From Lentimonas sp002292345 (lineage in GTDB: Bacteria > Verrucomicrobiota > Verrucomicrobiia > Opitutales > Coraliomargaritaceae): a DNA stretch of 64,000 nucleotides. Positions within the stretch are counted from its first letter, which is position 1; each line of letters starts with the position of its first letter. Below the pieces are notes generated by a model, which made no database searches, was not told where the DNA came from, and saw nothing but the letters and a program-made list of their open reading frames with translations. Made by a program: the position numbers and the translations under genes. The stretch lies in contig CAXLMP010000103.1 in the NCBI GenBank assembly GCA_964187655.1, forward strand, positions 17,639-81,638. Direction: 5' to 3'. Shown here piece after piece: positions 44,504 through 54,236 of the stretch.

Positions 44504-45952
44504 ATGCCGCCTGAACAAAAGAATTCTCCTCGCAGCGGCAACCAAAGCGGCCGTAAGTTTGGTGATACTCGTAAGCCGGATGACGCGCGGAATGAGATAC
44601 GCGTGCAACCGCATAATGTTGAGGCCGAAGAAGGCCTGCTGGCTGCCTGCTTGATTGACGGCGGGCGCGAAATTTTGACCGAGTGTATTGAAGCGAAGCT
44701 GACACCGGACTATTTTTTTAAGACCTCTCACCAAGAGCTCTTTCGAGCGCTTCTTTCTTTGTATGAGACAGGTGACCCGATTGATGAGATTCTTCTCTTG
44801 GATTATCTTCGTAAGAACGGCATGGAAGAAGAGGTCGGCGGTATTGCCGCGATTTATGCGATTCAAAATCGAATCGAAACCCCAGCCCACGCACGCTTCT
44901 TTACACGAATTGTTCACGAGAAGTATCTGTTGCGTCGCTTGATCCGCACCTCTCGCGAGACGATTGAGGCTTGTTATGAGCAGCAGGAAGACATGTCGAC
45001 CTTCATCGAAAAGATCGAGCAGGACATTTTCGATATCAGTAGTGGTCGCGTTACAGAAGGTGCGACGCCGATTCGTGAGGCAGTAGATGGAGCAGTTTCT
45101 AATATTCAAGGGCTATTGAGCGGTAAGGCTGATATTAGCGGGGTGCTATCTGGCTTTCGCGACTTGGATGGTATGACGTATGGTTTCCACCCTGGGCAAA
45201 TGATTGTGTTGGCGGCTCGCCCTTCGGTGGGTAAGACCTCTTTGGCGATGAATTTCGCTGAGAACGCAATGTTGCCCGCGGAAGGTCGTAAGCCCTCAGG
45301 GGTACTGGTCTTTAGCCTGGAGATGACCTCTGAAGATTTGGCGATGCGGTTGATTTGCTGTCGCTCACGCGTCGATATGAAGCGTATTCGCGATCGTGTC
45401 GCCTCAAAGGGAGACATGGAGGACATAGTTACCACGGCGAAAGAACTGAAGAGCTCACCATTGTGGATCGATGATAATGCTAGCTCAACTATTTTAGATA
45501 TCCGTGCGAAAGCGCGCCGGCTCCACACGAAGAGCCCTCTAGGCTTAGTCGTCGTCGACTACTTACAGTTAATTCGAGGTTCCGATCCGCGCATGCCGCG
45601 TGAACAACAGATCGCGGACATTTCTCGTGGCATGAAGGGGATGGCGAAAGAGTTGGGTATTCCAGTTGTGGTACTCAGTCAGCTGAACCGTGAATCTGAG
45701 AAGGAAAACCGTGATCCACGCATCTCTGACCTGCGTGAATCTGGATCGATCGAGCAGGATGCCGACGTGGTCTTGCTATTGAATCGACCGAAGAGGCGAG
45801 ATGACGATGACGAGGGTGTGCAGGATGGCGGCTTGCCCTCTGCTGAGGAACACATTAAATTAGTCATTGCGAAGCAACGTAATGGTCCGATAGGAGAAAT
45901 TGATTTAACATTCGTTCGTCGCTACACTCGCTACGAAAATTTTCATCGCTAG
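44504..45952 (+). CDS. dnaB: Replicative DNA helicase DnaB
   Basis: The hexameric fork helicase. The N-terminal helical domain spans ~30-140 (RVQPHNVEAEEGLLAACLIDGG), then a linker, then the RecA-like domain: Walker A ARPSVGKTSLAMNFAENA, LEMTSEDLAMRLICCRS, Walker B GLVVVDYLQLIRGSDP, and ISDLRESGSIEQDADVVLLLNRP with the arginine-finger region. Length 482. There is no intein. It ends the rplY-dnaB group, with bamA 30 bases on. Confidence 0.97.
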   Translation: MPPEQKNSPRSGNQSGRKFGDTRKPDDARNEIRVQPHNVEAEEGLLAACLIDGGREILTECIEAKLTPDYFFKTSHQELFRALLSLYETGDPIDEILLLDYLRKNGMEEEVGGIAAIYAIQNRIETPAHARFFTRIVHEKYLLRRLIRTSRETIEACYEQQEDMSTFIEKIEQDIFDISSGRVTEGATPIREAVDGAVSNIQGLLSGKADISGVLSGFRDLDGMTYGFHPGQMIVLAARPSVGKTSLAMNFAENAMLPAEGRKPSGVLVFSLEMTSEDLAMRLICCRSRVDMKRIRDRVASKGDMEDIVTTAKELKSSPLWIDDNASSTILDIRAKARRLHTKSPLGLVVVDYLQLIRGSDPRMPREQQIADISRGMKGMAKELGIPVVVLSQLNRESEKENRDPRISDLRESGSIEQDADVVLLLNRPKRRDDDDEGVQDGGLPSAEEHIKLVIAKQRNGPIGEIDLTFVRRYTRYENFHR

Positions 45953-45982
45953 TTCTTCAATCATATTTTTAGATACCTACAA

Positions 45983-48355
45983 ATGCTATTTATTAAGACC
46001 TTTTTTTGTGCTGTTATTTACTTCACCGCCTTTTTTAGTTTTACAGCTTTGTCTGCCCAAGAGTATCCGAAGGTAAATGAAGTGCGAGTTGAGTTCGATG
46101 GCTTTAAGTCTGTAAGTGAAGAGTTCGTTTTCAGCAATGTGCAGCTGCGCACAGGCATGAATTATAACACTGCGTTGGTTGATCAATCGATTCGCACGCT
46201 GTACGGAACAGGCCATTTTGAGTTCGTCGAAGTGAAAGTTGAGAATTCGGATGATGGTTCTGTGAATGTAATCTTCGAGGTGATCCCTAAGTATACGATC
46301 GAGCGAATTACTTATTCCGGGAATCAGAAATATAAAGGAGGTCGCTTGTCCTCGAAGGGAGAACTAGAGGCCGGGGTGCCGTTGGATGAATATCAAGTCA
46401 GCGAAGCAGCTGACAAGATTGAGGCCTACTATGTGAAAAAGGGCTATCCTGATGTGACGGTGGATTATCGTATTCAACGCGATGAAGATACTGGCTATGC
46501 GGTTGTGCTGTTTGATATCGATGAAGGCACGAATGTTAAAATCAAAGGTATTCAGTTCGAGGGGAACTCCGTGGTCGAGGATAAGAAATTGGCCAAAGTG
46601 CTTGAGACGCAGCAGACCGATTGGCTATCGTGGCTGACTGGATCTGGCCGGTTTGATGAGGTTAAGTTTAAGGAAGACTTAGAGCTATTGCGCTCCTATT
46701 ACCGCAATCAGGGATATTTGGATGTTGTTATTGATGCGGACGATGTCGTGCTCGACTTTAAGACCGATCAGCAGCTCTATATCACCATTCCTGTAACAGA
46801 AGGAGAGTTATACACTGTCGGAGAACTATCGATCGACAATGCCACGATTTTTACCACCGGTGAGTTGCTTGGAGCGGTCAAGACTGTGTCCAACGATCCG
46901 TTTTCTCCTGAAAAAGTTGATGCAGCGGCGTCGGCTGTTCGTGAGTATTACACATCAAGAGGTTATTTAGATGCAGGCGTGCGTGCCGAGCGGGTGCCGA
47001 ACATGGATACGCGTGCGATTGACGTGGTCTTTCGTGTGCGCGAGAGCGAAAAGTTCTATGTCGAATCGATTAAAGTGGAGGGTAACACAATCACCAAGAC
47101 CCGTGTTATCATTCGCGAGTTGGCCTTACGCCCAGGCGATGTCTTTGACTTGAAGCGTATGAAAACCAGTGAGAACCGTTTGCGCAATACGCGCTACTTT
47201 GGTGATGTGCGCATGAACCCCGAGGCGACGAATGTCCCTGGGCGTCGTGATCTGAGTGTCACAGTCAGCGAAGGTCGTACGGGTAACTTCACTTTCGGTG
47301 CCGGCTTTGGTTCCGTTGAGAGCGCGGTGGTTTATTTCGAGCTGACGCAGGGAAATTTTGACTTGTTCAACTATCGCTCTGGATTCCGTGGAGATGGTCA
47401 GAAATTCCGTTTTCGAGCGTCCTTGGGCAGCACGAGTAATGAGATCTTGATTGCTTTCGAGGAGCCTTGGTTGTTCGAGCAGCGTTTGGCCTTTGGAGTC
47501 GAGCTGTTCCGCACAGAGTCCGATTATAATAGTAGCGACTATAATGAGTTGCGCACCGGCTTTGAACTCTACCTGCGGCGTCGTCTCTTCGAGTTAGTCG
47601 AAGCACGTCTGTCTTATCGCTTTGAAATGGTTGAAATTTTCGATGTAGATTTTGGGCCTGATTTGGGTAACGATAATCCAGATGGCTCGCGACCAGGCGA
47701 CGGTATCGCTGATGTCTATCAGGCTGCCGATGATGAGACAGACATCGTCTCGAAGGTCGGCTTATCGCTGCTTCGTGACACTCGAAATTCACTGATGTTC
47801 ACGCGTAGTGGTAATCGCACCACGCTCTCCTCTGAGCTGGCTGGGATAGGTGGTGATGTGAATTATCTCATGCTAGAAGCGCGCACGGCACAATTCATCC
47901 CAACCTTTGATAAATACGACCAGACGCTCTCTATTATTGGCCGTATAGGGTCCGTTTCGCCTTATGGGGATAGCGATGATGTGCCGTTCTATGACCGTTT
48001 TTATCTAGGTGGCCCTGATAGTTTGCGTGGTTTCGAGTACCGTGATGTAGGCCCTCGTGATTTAGATGATGAAGACGAAGCCGCAGGCGGAAACTCCTAT
48101 GGTATGCTTTCTTTTGAATATGGTTTCCGGCTAGCGGAACCTTTAGGGCTAGTTGCTTTCTATGATTGGGGCTTTGTTAACGAATCCGATTATGATTTTA
48201 GCCCTTCAAATTATGCTTCTAATTGGGGTGTCGGTGCACGTATCATCCTGATGGGTTCTCCTTTGAAGCTCGATCTAGGTTTTCCACTCACAGTTCCTGA
48301 TGACGCAGAAGACAACGGCGCACAGTTTAACTTTTCTTTTGGCACACGCTTCTAG
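45983..48355 (+). CDS. bamA: Outer-membrane assembly factor BamA (Omp85)
   Basis: Inserts beta-barrel proteins in the outer membrane. The signal peptide is residues 1-26 (ends ALSAQ). Five POTRA domains follow at about 28-420 (e.g. NEVRVEFDGFKSVSEEFV, ERITYSGNQKYKGGRLSS, KIKGIQFEGNSVVEDKKLAKV, YVESIKVEGNTITKTRVIIRELALRPGDVFD). The barrel takes up ~420-790, with the conserved DRFYLGGPDSLRGFEYRDVGPRD (the RGF/Y lid loop) and a last strand ending FNFSFGTRF. Length 790. It precedes skp and lpxD, a conserved order. Confidence 0.96.
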   Translation: MLFIKTFFCAVIYFTAFFSFTALSAQEYPKVNEVRVEFDGFKSVSEEFVFSNVQLRTGMNYNTALVDQSIRTLYGTGHFEFVEVKVENSDDGSVNVIFEVIPKYTIERITYSGNQKYKGGRLSSKGELEAGVPLDEYQVSEAADKIEAYYVKKGYPDVTVDYRIQRDEDTGYAVVLFDIDEGTNVKIKGIQFEGNSVVEDKKLAKVLETQQTDWLSWLTGSGRFDEVKFKEDLELLRSYYRNQGYLDVVIDADDVVLDFKTDQQLYITIPVTEGELYTVGELSIDNATIFTTGELLGAVKTVSNDPFSPEKVDAAASAVREYYTSRGYLDAGVRAERVPNMDTRAIDVVFRVRESEKFYVESIKVEGNTITKTRVIIRELALRPGDVFDLKRMKTSENRLRNTRYFGDVRMNPEATNVPGRRDLSVTVSEGRTGNFTFGAGFGSVESAVVYFELTQGNFDLFNYRSGFRGDGQKFRFRASLGSTSNEILIAFEEPWLFEQRLAFGVELFRTESDYNSSDYNELRTGFELYLRRRLFELVEARLSYRFEMVEIFDVDFGPDLGNDNPDGSRPGDGIADVYQAADDETDIVSKVGLSLLRDTRNSLMFTRSGNRTTLSSELAGIGGDVNYLMLEARTAQFIPTFDKYDQTLSIIGRIGSVSPYGDSDDVPFYDRFYLGGPDSLRGFEYRDVGPRDLDDEDEAAGGNSYGMLSFEYGFRLAEPLGLVAFYDWGFVNESDYDFSPSNYASNWGVGARIILMGSPLKLDLGFPLTVPDDAEDNGAQFNFSFGTRF

Positions 48356-48398
48356 TGTTGCTTGCATTATCTCATAAAAACCCACAAACTGATTATCT

Positions 48399-48941
48399 AT
48401 GAAAAAAATAACTACTCTATTTCTTGCGTCTGCTTTCTGTGCAGTCGGCCTTTTCGCTCAGAAGACTCCAGTCGTCGGTACGGTCAACGTGCAGCGTATC
48501 TTGAATGATTACACTGCTTTTCAGGTAGCGGTCGAGAAGGTTAAAGGCTCTGTTGCTCCAGTTGAGGAGGAGATGAAGAAAATGCAGGCTAACATCGAAT
48601 CGATCGCGACAAAAGGTCGCGAGGCTGAAGCAAAGGTAAAGAACCCTGCACTTGGCGACGAAGCAAAGGCAGAAGCACAAGCGGAAATCGTAGGTCTGCA
48701 GGCTCAACTTCAAGCTGCTCAAGGTGAGTTTCAGCAGTTCCGCCAGCAGGCACAGCAACTCGCCCAGCAAGGGCAACAAGAAGAGCTTGCTCCATTGCAG
48801 CAGAAGGCAGTGGAAGCAGTGAAACAGGTGGCTATGGACAAGGGCATCGACTTAGTTGTGCCGATCAATACAGTGGTATTTGCTTCGGAAGATCTTGAGA
48901 TCTCCGACGCGGTTATCGCAGTATTGAATGCTAGCGAATAA
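48399..48941 (+). CDS. skp: OmpH/Skp family periplasmic chaperone
   Basis: Escorts unfolded outer-membrane proteins to BamA. The signal peptide is ~1-20 (SAFCAVGLFAQ), followed by VVGTVNVQRILNDYTAFQ, the family's first strand and helix. A long charged and Gln-rich coiled coil (~45-150, with QQAQQLAQQGQQEELAPLQQKAVEAV) follows, and a short C-terminal return strand IDLVVPINTVVFASEDLEISDAVI. It lies between bamA and lpxD. Confidence 0.9.
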   Translation: MKKITTLFLASAFCAVGLFAQKTPVVGTVNVQRILNDYTAFQVAVEKVKGSVAPVEEEMKKMQANIESIATKGREAEAKVKNPALGDEAKAEAQAEIVGLQAQLQAAQGEFQQFRQQAQQLAQQGQQEELAPLQQKAVEAVKQVAMDKGIDLVVPINTVVFASEDLEISDAVIAVLNASE

Positions 48942-48964
48942 GTTCGTAAAAAATTTCAATTTTC

Positions 48965-48999
48965 AAAAACCCTGTTCTCGCTAAGGACGGGGTTTTTTG
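48965..48999 (+). terminator. Rho-independent terminator after skp
   Basis: Stem AAAAACCCTGTTC with partner GACGGGGTTTTTT and an eight-base loop, ending in a T run, lies between the skp stop and lpxD. It would end or attenuate transcripts from bamA-skp, so lpxD and prs probably also have a promoter of their own or depend on readthrough. Confidence 0.85.
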
Positions 49000-49012
49000 T
49001 TTTCTCTTTAAT

Positions 49013-50071
49013 ATGTCATTTGCATACACCACTCAACGTATCTTGGAAATCGTCGGTGACGACGTGGAATTTTCTGGTGAATATCAAGGTGAAATTGCTG
49101 GAATCGCCTCACTCGCTGAAGCGATAGCAGGCGACTTGTCCTTTTTGGGTAACTCCAAGTATCGCGATGCAGTCGCTTCCTCGGCTGCGTCAGTACTGCT
49201 ACTGCCCCGTGATTATACGGAAAAACCGAAGTCGGGGCAGCTACACATCAAGCTGGATAATCCATCGTATGCGCTCGCGCTGTTGTGCCGCGATATGGAA
49301 AAAAGCTTACAGCCGCTGCCTGCGCCCGGCGTGCATCCGACTGCTTTCATTGATGGCGATGCCATTGTCTCGCCTTCCGCATCTATTGGTCCGTTTTGCG
49401 TAATCGGCAAAGGTGCGGTTGTTGGTGCTGCAGTGCTCGAAGCGCATGTCTGTGTCGGTAAATATGCCAAAGTGGGGGATGAGTCGCATCTGTTCTCACA
49501 GGTGGTCATCGGCGATTACTGTGTCATAGGGGAGCGTAATCGGCTCCAATCCGGCTGTGTCATTGGTTCCGATGGCTATGGCTACGAATTTATTGACGGC
49601 GCGCATCAGCGTATTCCCCAGATTGGAAATGTCGTGACGGAAGCGGATGTCGATGTTGGTGCGAATACCGCGATTGATCGGGCTCGTTTTGGGTCCACGA
49701 TCATTGGCACTGGCACAAAGCTCGATAATCAGGTGCAAATCGCGCACAATGTGCGAATCGGTAAGCACTGTATAGTGATTGCTCAGAGCGGCATCGCTGG
49801 TAGTACGGTATTGGGAGATGGCGTCTTACTCGCTGGGCAGACTGGAATTGCTGGGCATTTGTCGGTTGGCTCCGGTGCAGTAGTTGCGGGTGGCACCAGC
49901 GTGTCGCGCTCGCTTGAACCCAAAGAGAAAGTGCGTGGACCCACTGCTGAACCGATTATGCTCTATAATCGGGTTGCCGTTTTACAGCGCCGTCTCCCTG
50001 ATCTCTTCAAAAGATTCGATAAATTAGAAAAAAGTGTCGAGTCTCTGTCTGAACGTGGCACAAGTGAATAA
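49013..50071 (+). CDS. lpxD: UDP-3-O-acylglucosamine N-acyltransferase LpxD
   Basis: The third step of lipid A synthesis. The N-terminal uridine-binding domain is ~1-100 (ISGIASLAEAIAGDLSFLGNSKYRDAV). A left-handed beta-helix of hexapeptide repeats fills ~100-310, with the catalytic His in NQVQIAHNVRIGKHCIVIAQSGIAGST. A C-terminal helical part follows (LYNRVAVLQRRLPDLFKRFDKLEKSVESL). Length 352. This shows that lipid A is made. Confidence 0.96.
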   Translation: MSFAYTTQRILEIVGDDVEFSGEYQGEIAGIASLAEAIAGDLSFLGNSKYRDAVASSAASVLLLPRDYTEKPKSGQLHIKLDNPSYALALLCRDMEKSLQPLPAPGVHPTAFIDGDAIVSPSASIGPFCVIGKGAVVGAAVLEAHVCVGKYAKVGDESHLFSQVVIGDYCVIGERNRLQSGCVIGSDGYGYEFIDGAHQRIPQIGNVVTEADVDVGANTAIDRARFGSTIIGTGTKLDNQVQIAHNVRIGKHCIVIAQSGIAGSTVLGDGVLLAGQTGIAGHLSVGSGAVVAGGTSVSRSLEPKEKVRGPTAEPIMLYNRVAVLQRRLPDLFKRFDKLEKSVESLSERGTSE

Positions 50072-50076
50072 TTAAT

Positions 50077-51027
50077 ATGAAAGAAAACTCATTGAAAATC
50101 TTCTGCGGGAATTCCAACCCGAAACTAGCAAAAGATATTTGCGATTACTTGGATGTGCCTCTCGGCGATGCCACGGTAATGAGTTTCCCTGACGGGGAGA
50201 GCTTCGTTCGTATTAATGAAAACATTCGTGGGGCGGATATTTTCATTATTCAGTCCACTTGTAATCCGGCCAATCAGCACCTTATGGAGCTCTTCATCAT
50301 GATTGATGCGGCTCGTCGAGCTTCGGCCAACAGCATCACCGCGGTAATTCCTTTTTATGGGTATGCTCGTCAGGATCGTAAGGATCAGCCGCGTGTACCG
50401 ATTACCTCGAAGCTGGTGGCCAATTTATTGGTCTCCGCGGGTGCGACCCGCGTCTTGACAGTCGATCTTCATGCTCAGCAGATTCAGGGTTTCTTCGATA
50501 TCCCCGTTGATCATCTTTACGCATCGCCGGTACTGTTCGAGTATCTGAAGGATATCGATACCAGTAATTTAACGCTTTTTTCACCTGATGTGGGTGGTAT
50601 GAAGATGGCATCTGCTTATGCAGGGATGCTCAATGTACCCCTTGGCTTCATCGCGAAACGTCGTACTTCTGCCGAGACGGTGGAAGCAGTTTCACTGGTG
50701 GGAGATGTGAACGGGCGCGACATTCTTCTGATCGATGATATGACTGAGACTGCGGGCACTTTGTGTGCAGCTGCCGAGTTGCTCAAAAAGAATGGTGCGA
50801 AAAGCGTGATGGCTGCGGTCAGTCACGGTGTGCTCAATGATATGGGCTATAAGCGTATTGCCAATGGTCTATTAGATCGGTTGATTACGACGGATACGAC
50901 TCCTGTTGAGCAGCGTGATGGTGTGCCTATTACAGTCCTCAGTGTTGCGGCCTTGCTGGGTGAAGGCATTAAGCGTATCCATGATAACGCCAGTGTGACT
51001 GGACTCTTCAAAATTAAAGGATTTTAG
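50077..51027 (+). CDS. prs: Ribose-phosphate pyrophosphokinase
   Basis: Makes PRPP for nucleotides, His and Trp. Class I motifs are present: IFCGNSNPKLAKDICDYLDVPLGDATVMSFPDGESFVRI, the flexible-loop region YARQDRKDQPRVPITSKLVANLLVSAGATRVLTVDLHAQQIQGFFDIPVDHL, and the PRPP-binding loop DILLIDDMTETAGTL. Length 316 is normal. It starts five bases after lpxD. In many genomes prs precedes rplY-pth; here it closes the same block instead. Confidence 0.96.
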   Translation: MKENSLKIFCGNSNPKLAKDICDYLDVPLGDATVMSFPDGESFVRINENIRGADIFIIQSTCNPANQHLMELFIMIDAARRASANSITAVIPFYGYARQDRKDQPRVPITSKLVANLLVSAGATRVLTVDLHAQQIQGFFDIPVDHLYASPVLFEYLKDIDTSNLTLFSPDVGGMKMASAYAGMLNVPLGFIAKRRTSAETVEAVSLVGDVNGRDILLIDDMTETAGTLCAAAELLKKNGAKSVMAAVSHGVLNDMGYKRIANGLLDRLITTDTTPVEQRDGVPITVLSVAALLGEGIKRIHDNASVTGLFKIKGF

Positions 51028-51106
51028 TTTCTCTGAGTGTCACTTGCATATCAGGAGCTACATTTACACTGGCTCTAATTGGAGCATCCACTTTGACTAT
51101 TGAGCT

Positions 51107-52249
51107 ATGAATGATTCCGAAACAGCGCCGCATGTTTGCCCCGAAGAGGGAGACGTTGGCATTGTCGAGTATCAAGATTTCGTTTCTCAGGAGCCGTTTC
51201 ACTTCGAGTCGGGGGGAATTATCCCTGGACTGACTTTACGTTATGAGACTTATGGGCATCTCAATGCGGCTAAGGATAATGCGATTCTCATCTGCCATGC
51301 GCTCAGTGGAAATCATCATTGTGCTGGTGTGCGCAGTATTGATGAGCGCAAGTCGGGCTGGTGGAATTTCGCCGTTGGTCCGGGCAAGCCGATTGATACG
51401 TCACGCTATTTTGTTATTTGTTCGAATTCACTGGGTGGCTGTTCTGGCTCGTCTGGTCCATATTCAATCAACCCAGAAACTGGCGAGCGCTATCGATTAG
51501 ATTTTCCAAAGTTGACCGTGCATGATATGGTCAAAGCGCAGGCTCTGTTACTCGATTCTTTGGGTGTGGATCGCTTACATGCGGTCGTTGGTGGTAGTAT
51601 GGGCGGGATGCAAACACTGCAATGGGCTATTGATTTCCCGCAGCGGGTGGGGCGCTATATCGCCATGGCTTGTTGCGCGCGCCACAACGCGCAGGCCATC
51701 GCCTTTAATGATACCGGTCGTCAGGCTATCATGCGTGACCCGATTTGGGACAATGGTAATTACGATCCAGACCAACCGCCAGGGCATGGCCTAGCGGTGG
51801 CTCGGATGATGGCGCACATTACTTATCTTTCTGATGCTGGGATGGAAGCAAAGTTTGGCCGCAAGCGGCCCACTGAGGATGCGGGAAAGGAGCATTTTGA
51901 CGTCGAATTTGAGGTGGAGAGCTACTTACGCTATCAAGGTCAGAGCTTTGTTGGCCGCTTTGATGCCAATACCTATCTGTATTTGACTAAGGCTCTCGAT
52001 CGCTTCGATTTACATGGACCAGTTTCCTTGGATGAGACGCTTTCGACTGTCACAGCGCCTGGGCTGGTGGTTGGGTTTACATCTGATTGGCTCTATCCGC
52101 CGCAAGGAAATCGTGAAGTTGCGGAAGCGCTGCTACGTCTAGGTAAGGATGCGACGTATGCAGAGCTGTCGATGGACTTTGGCCACGATTCGTTCCTTGT
52201 GCGTTCCCCCGAACTGTACGATTTGATCCGCACCTTTCTTGATCGGTAA
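51107..52249 (+). CDS. metX: Homoserine O-acyltransferase MetX
   Basis: Activates homoserine for methionine synthesis (acetyl transfer is most likely; succinyl use cannot be excluded from sequence). It has an alpha/beta hydrolase fold with the nucleophile Ser in VVGGSMGGMQTLQWA, the oxyanion region CHALSGNHHC, the segment NSLGGCSGSSGPYSINP, Asp in FTSDWLYPP and His in DFGHDSFLV. Length 380. metW follows after eight bases, the usual pair. Confidence 0.95.
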   Translation: MNDSETAPHVCPEEGDVGIVEYQDFVSQEPFHFESGGIIPGLTLRYETYGHLNAAKDNAILICHALSGNHHCAGVRSIDERKSGWWNFAVGPGKPIDTSRYFVICSNSLGGCSGSSGPYSINPETGERYRLDFPKLTVHDMVKAQALLLDSLGVDRLHAVVGGSMGGMQTLQWAIDFPQRVGRYIAMACCARHNAQAIAFNDTGRQAIMRDPIWDNGNYDPDQPPGHGLAVARMMAHITYLSDAGMEAKFGRKRPTEDAGKEHFDVEFEVESYLRYQGQSFVGRFDANTYLYLTKALDRFDLHGPVSLDETLSTVTAPGLVVGFTSDWLYPPQGNREVAEALLRLGKDATYAELSMDFGHDSFLVRSPELYDLIRTFLDR

Positions 52250-52257
52250 TTGAAGGT

Positions 52258-52863
52258 ATGACTCACAATAAAAAGAGACGACAAGTTGATTTTCAAATCA
52301 TCGCCCGCTGGGTGGATGAGGGGGATCGTGTGTTAGATCTCGGCTGTGGTCGTGGTGTTTTATTGGAGTATTTAAAGCAGAAAAAGTCAGTCTACGGCGT
52401 CGGTGTAGATATTAGCTTTGAAGGCATCCTAAGCTGTGTGAAGCGTGGCGTGCCAGCTTATCATGGTGATGTTCAGGCACTCTTGGCGACTTTTGGTGAC
52501 AACGCGTTTGATCGCGTGATTTTTAGTCGATCAGTTGAGCTGTTGGACGACCCAGATGCCATCCTGGCCGAAGGCTTGCGCGTCGGTAAACGAGTGACGG
52601 TTGGCTTTGTGAATCACGGGTTCTGGCTGAATCGGTTTAACTTTTTACTGAAAGGGCAGCGCACCGTCAATGAGGTGTATCCGCGGCAGTGGTATGAGAC
52701 TCTGCGCTCAAACCCATTTTCAGTGAGTGAGTTTGATGCTTTCTGCGCCGCACGAGCAATCAACATCGAGAACCGCGTGTATCTCGGAGGGAATTGGAGT
52801 GGTGAATGCAAATGCCTGCCAAATCTATTTGCGGGATATGCTATTTACGATCTATCGATTTAG
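52258..52863 (+). CDS. metW: Methionine biosynthesis protein MetW
   Basis: A class I SAM-methyltransferase fold protein that accompanies MetX. Motif I is RVLDLGCGRGVLLEYLKQ at ~24-41; VGVDISFEGILSCVKRGVPAYHGDVQALLATFGDNAFDRVIFSRSVELLDDPDAIL follows as in MetW. Length 201. Its role in MetX activity is known in other bacteria, and the tight spacing behind metX supports the same here. Confidence 0.93.
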   Translation: MTHNKKRRQVDFQIIARWVDEGDRVLDLGCGRGVLLEYLKQKKSVYGVGVDISFEGILSCVKRGVPAYHGDVQALLATFGDNAFDRVIFSRSVELLDDPDAILAEGLRVGKRVTVGFVNHGFWLNRFNFLLKGQRTVNEVYPRQWYETLRSNPFSVSEFDAFCAARAINIENRVYLGGNWSGECKCLPNLFAGYAIYDLSI

Positions 52864-53025
52864 TTGAGAAGACTGGCGTCTGTTAAGATGTTGATGGAGC
52901 TAATAACTCAATTCTGTCTGTAATCATGCGTGGAATCGATGTGTTTTAAACGATTCGATTGTATAGAGTCTTGCCATGGCTTAGACGGCTTGTTTTTTTC
53001 TGCGCTTGTCCAACGACACAACCTG

Positions 53026-53109
<84 letters not shown>

Positions 53110-53388
53110 TTTGGTTGATGGTCAACGACTTAGGTCGTTGGCTGTCATGCCAATGTGAGGGGACGCTGGATGGCTGTTGACTAGAAGTTGACTACTTTTT
53201 AATCGAAGAACGTCCAAATACACAGCAATGCGGACCAGACACAGCATTATCACACCAAGGACACAGCAGCAGCAGGCACACGGGGCGGGGGTCGAGCAAT
53301 CGCTGTCTGTGCTGTTGCTACTATAGGTTCATCCGTCCCAAAAAAATTAGTCTCAGATCGTGAGTTGTCCCGTTGGCTTAGAACACAA
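53110..53388. other. Non-coding stretch between the two tRNA genes
   Basis: No gene is visible. A perfect hairpin CAACGAC-TTAG-GTCGTTG at 53123-53140 follows tRNA-Leu but lacks a T run. At ~53218-53330 the unit ACACAGC recurs, and a CACAGCAGCAGCAG segment could pair with GCTGTTGCT downstream. Confidence 0.4.
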
Positions 53389-53423
53389 AAAAGCCTGCAA
53401 ATAACCGATATTCACAGGCTTTT
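53389..53423 (-). terminator. Terminator after tRNA-Lys
   Basis: The arms AAAAGCCTG and CAGGCTTTT are 9-base reverse complements with a 17-base loop, just 3' of the minus-strand tRNA-Lys. The A and T ends let it work on either strand, but its place suits the tRNA-Lys transcript. Confidence 0.75.
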
Positions 53424-53430
53424 ATAAAAG

Positions 53431-53506
53431 TGGTAGACCGTCCGAGACTTGAACTCGGAACCAATTGATTAAAAGTCAACTGCTCTACCGATTGAGCTAA
53501 CGATCC
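53431..53506 (-). tRNA. tRNA-Lys (anticodon UUU)
   Basis: On the minus strand the acceptor GGATCGT pairs with ACGGTCT, followed by A and an encoded CCA. The D-arm is AGCTCAATCGGTAGAGCA, the anticodon arm is TTGACTTTTAATCAA with anticodon TTT, and the T-arm is CCGAGTTCAAGTCTCGG. The total is 76 bases including CCA. Confidence 0.95.
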
Positions 53507-53621
53507 ACTTTAAAATCGCAGGATCGAACTGATTTGACGGCTGCTTGTCAAGTATAGGAATTTTTTTTAAATTGAACGAAATTAATGGGAACAAATCTAA
53601 GCTCTTAACGATCTATCTTAC

Positions 53622-54236
53622 ATGAACCCAACTATGAGAGTAAAAAGCGAAGCCGCATGCCAAGACGATCTTTTGATCGAGCGAATTAAAAATGGCGATC
53701 TTGCTGCGTATGACGATATGGTCGCGCGCTATTGGGATCGTATTTTTGCACGTGTACACCATTTATTGAAAAATCAGCAAGATGCTGAAGAAGTTACTCA
53801 AGATGCGTTTATTCGTGCACACCGCGGATTAGACAAGTTTCGCGGTGATGCCTCTTTTTCGACTTGGCTCTATCAAATTGCCACGAATTTAGCCCACAAT
53901 CGCTACTGGTATTGGTTCCGTCGCAAGCGGGACTACTCCGTCTCGCTGGATCAACCGCTCAGTGCAAATGGCGATCTTACACTGGAAAGTGTAATGCCTA
54001 GCGAGGGTGAGACGCCTTCAGAGGCTGCAGTCACGCAAGAATTTGTGCAGCGCGTGTCTGATTGTATGTCTGGCCTCGGTGAGAAGCATCGCGAAGTGCT
54101 GACTTTACGCAATGTGCAGAATTTAACCTACGCGGAGATTGCGCAGACGCTTGAAATTAGTGTCGGCACGGTAAAAAGTCGTATTGCACGGGCTCGGGAG
54201 AGCTTGCGTGATTTGATGGGCAGCGATTTTTCATGA
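53622..54236 (+). CDS. ECF-type RNA polymerase sigma factor
   Basis: A 204-residue sigma-70 family factor with regions 2 and 4 only. Region 2: LIERIKNGDLAAYDDMVARYWDRIFARVHHLLKNQQDAEEVTQDAFIRAHRGLDKFRGDASFSTWLYQIATNLAHNR. Region 4: CMSGLGEKHREVLTLRNVQNLTYAEIAQTLEISVGTVKSRIARARESLRDLM. The resemblance is to the RpoE-like group. It overlaps the next gene by four bases (ATGA), which is the expected place of its anti-sigma factor. Confidence 0.93.
   Translation: MNPTMRVKSEAACQDDLLIERIKNGDLAAYDDMVARYWDRIFARVHHLLKNQQDAEEVTQDAFIRAHRGLDKFRGDASFSTWLYQIATNLAHNRYWYWFRRKRDYSVSLDQPLSANGDLTLESVMPSEGETPSEAAVTQEFVQRVSDCMSGLGEKHREVLTLRNVQNLTYAEIAQTLEISVGTVKSRIARARESLRDLMGSDFS

Noticed and set aside
51028..51106. 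Possible SAM riboswitch before metX
   Set aside because: Only 79 bases; a short GCTC/GAGC hairpin is present, but neither SAM-I nor SAM-II conserved bases could be placed.
53207..53214. GAACGTCC near the tRNA genes, similar to the attC core box
   Set aside because: No R'' box, stem or cassette gene accompanies it; eight bases are expected by chance.
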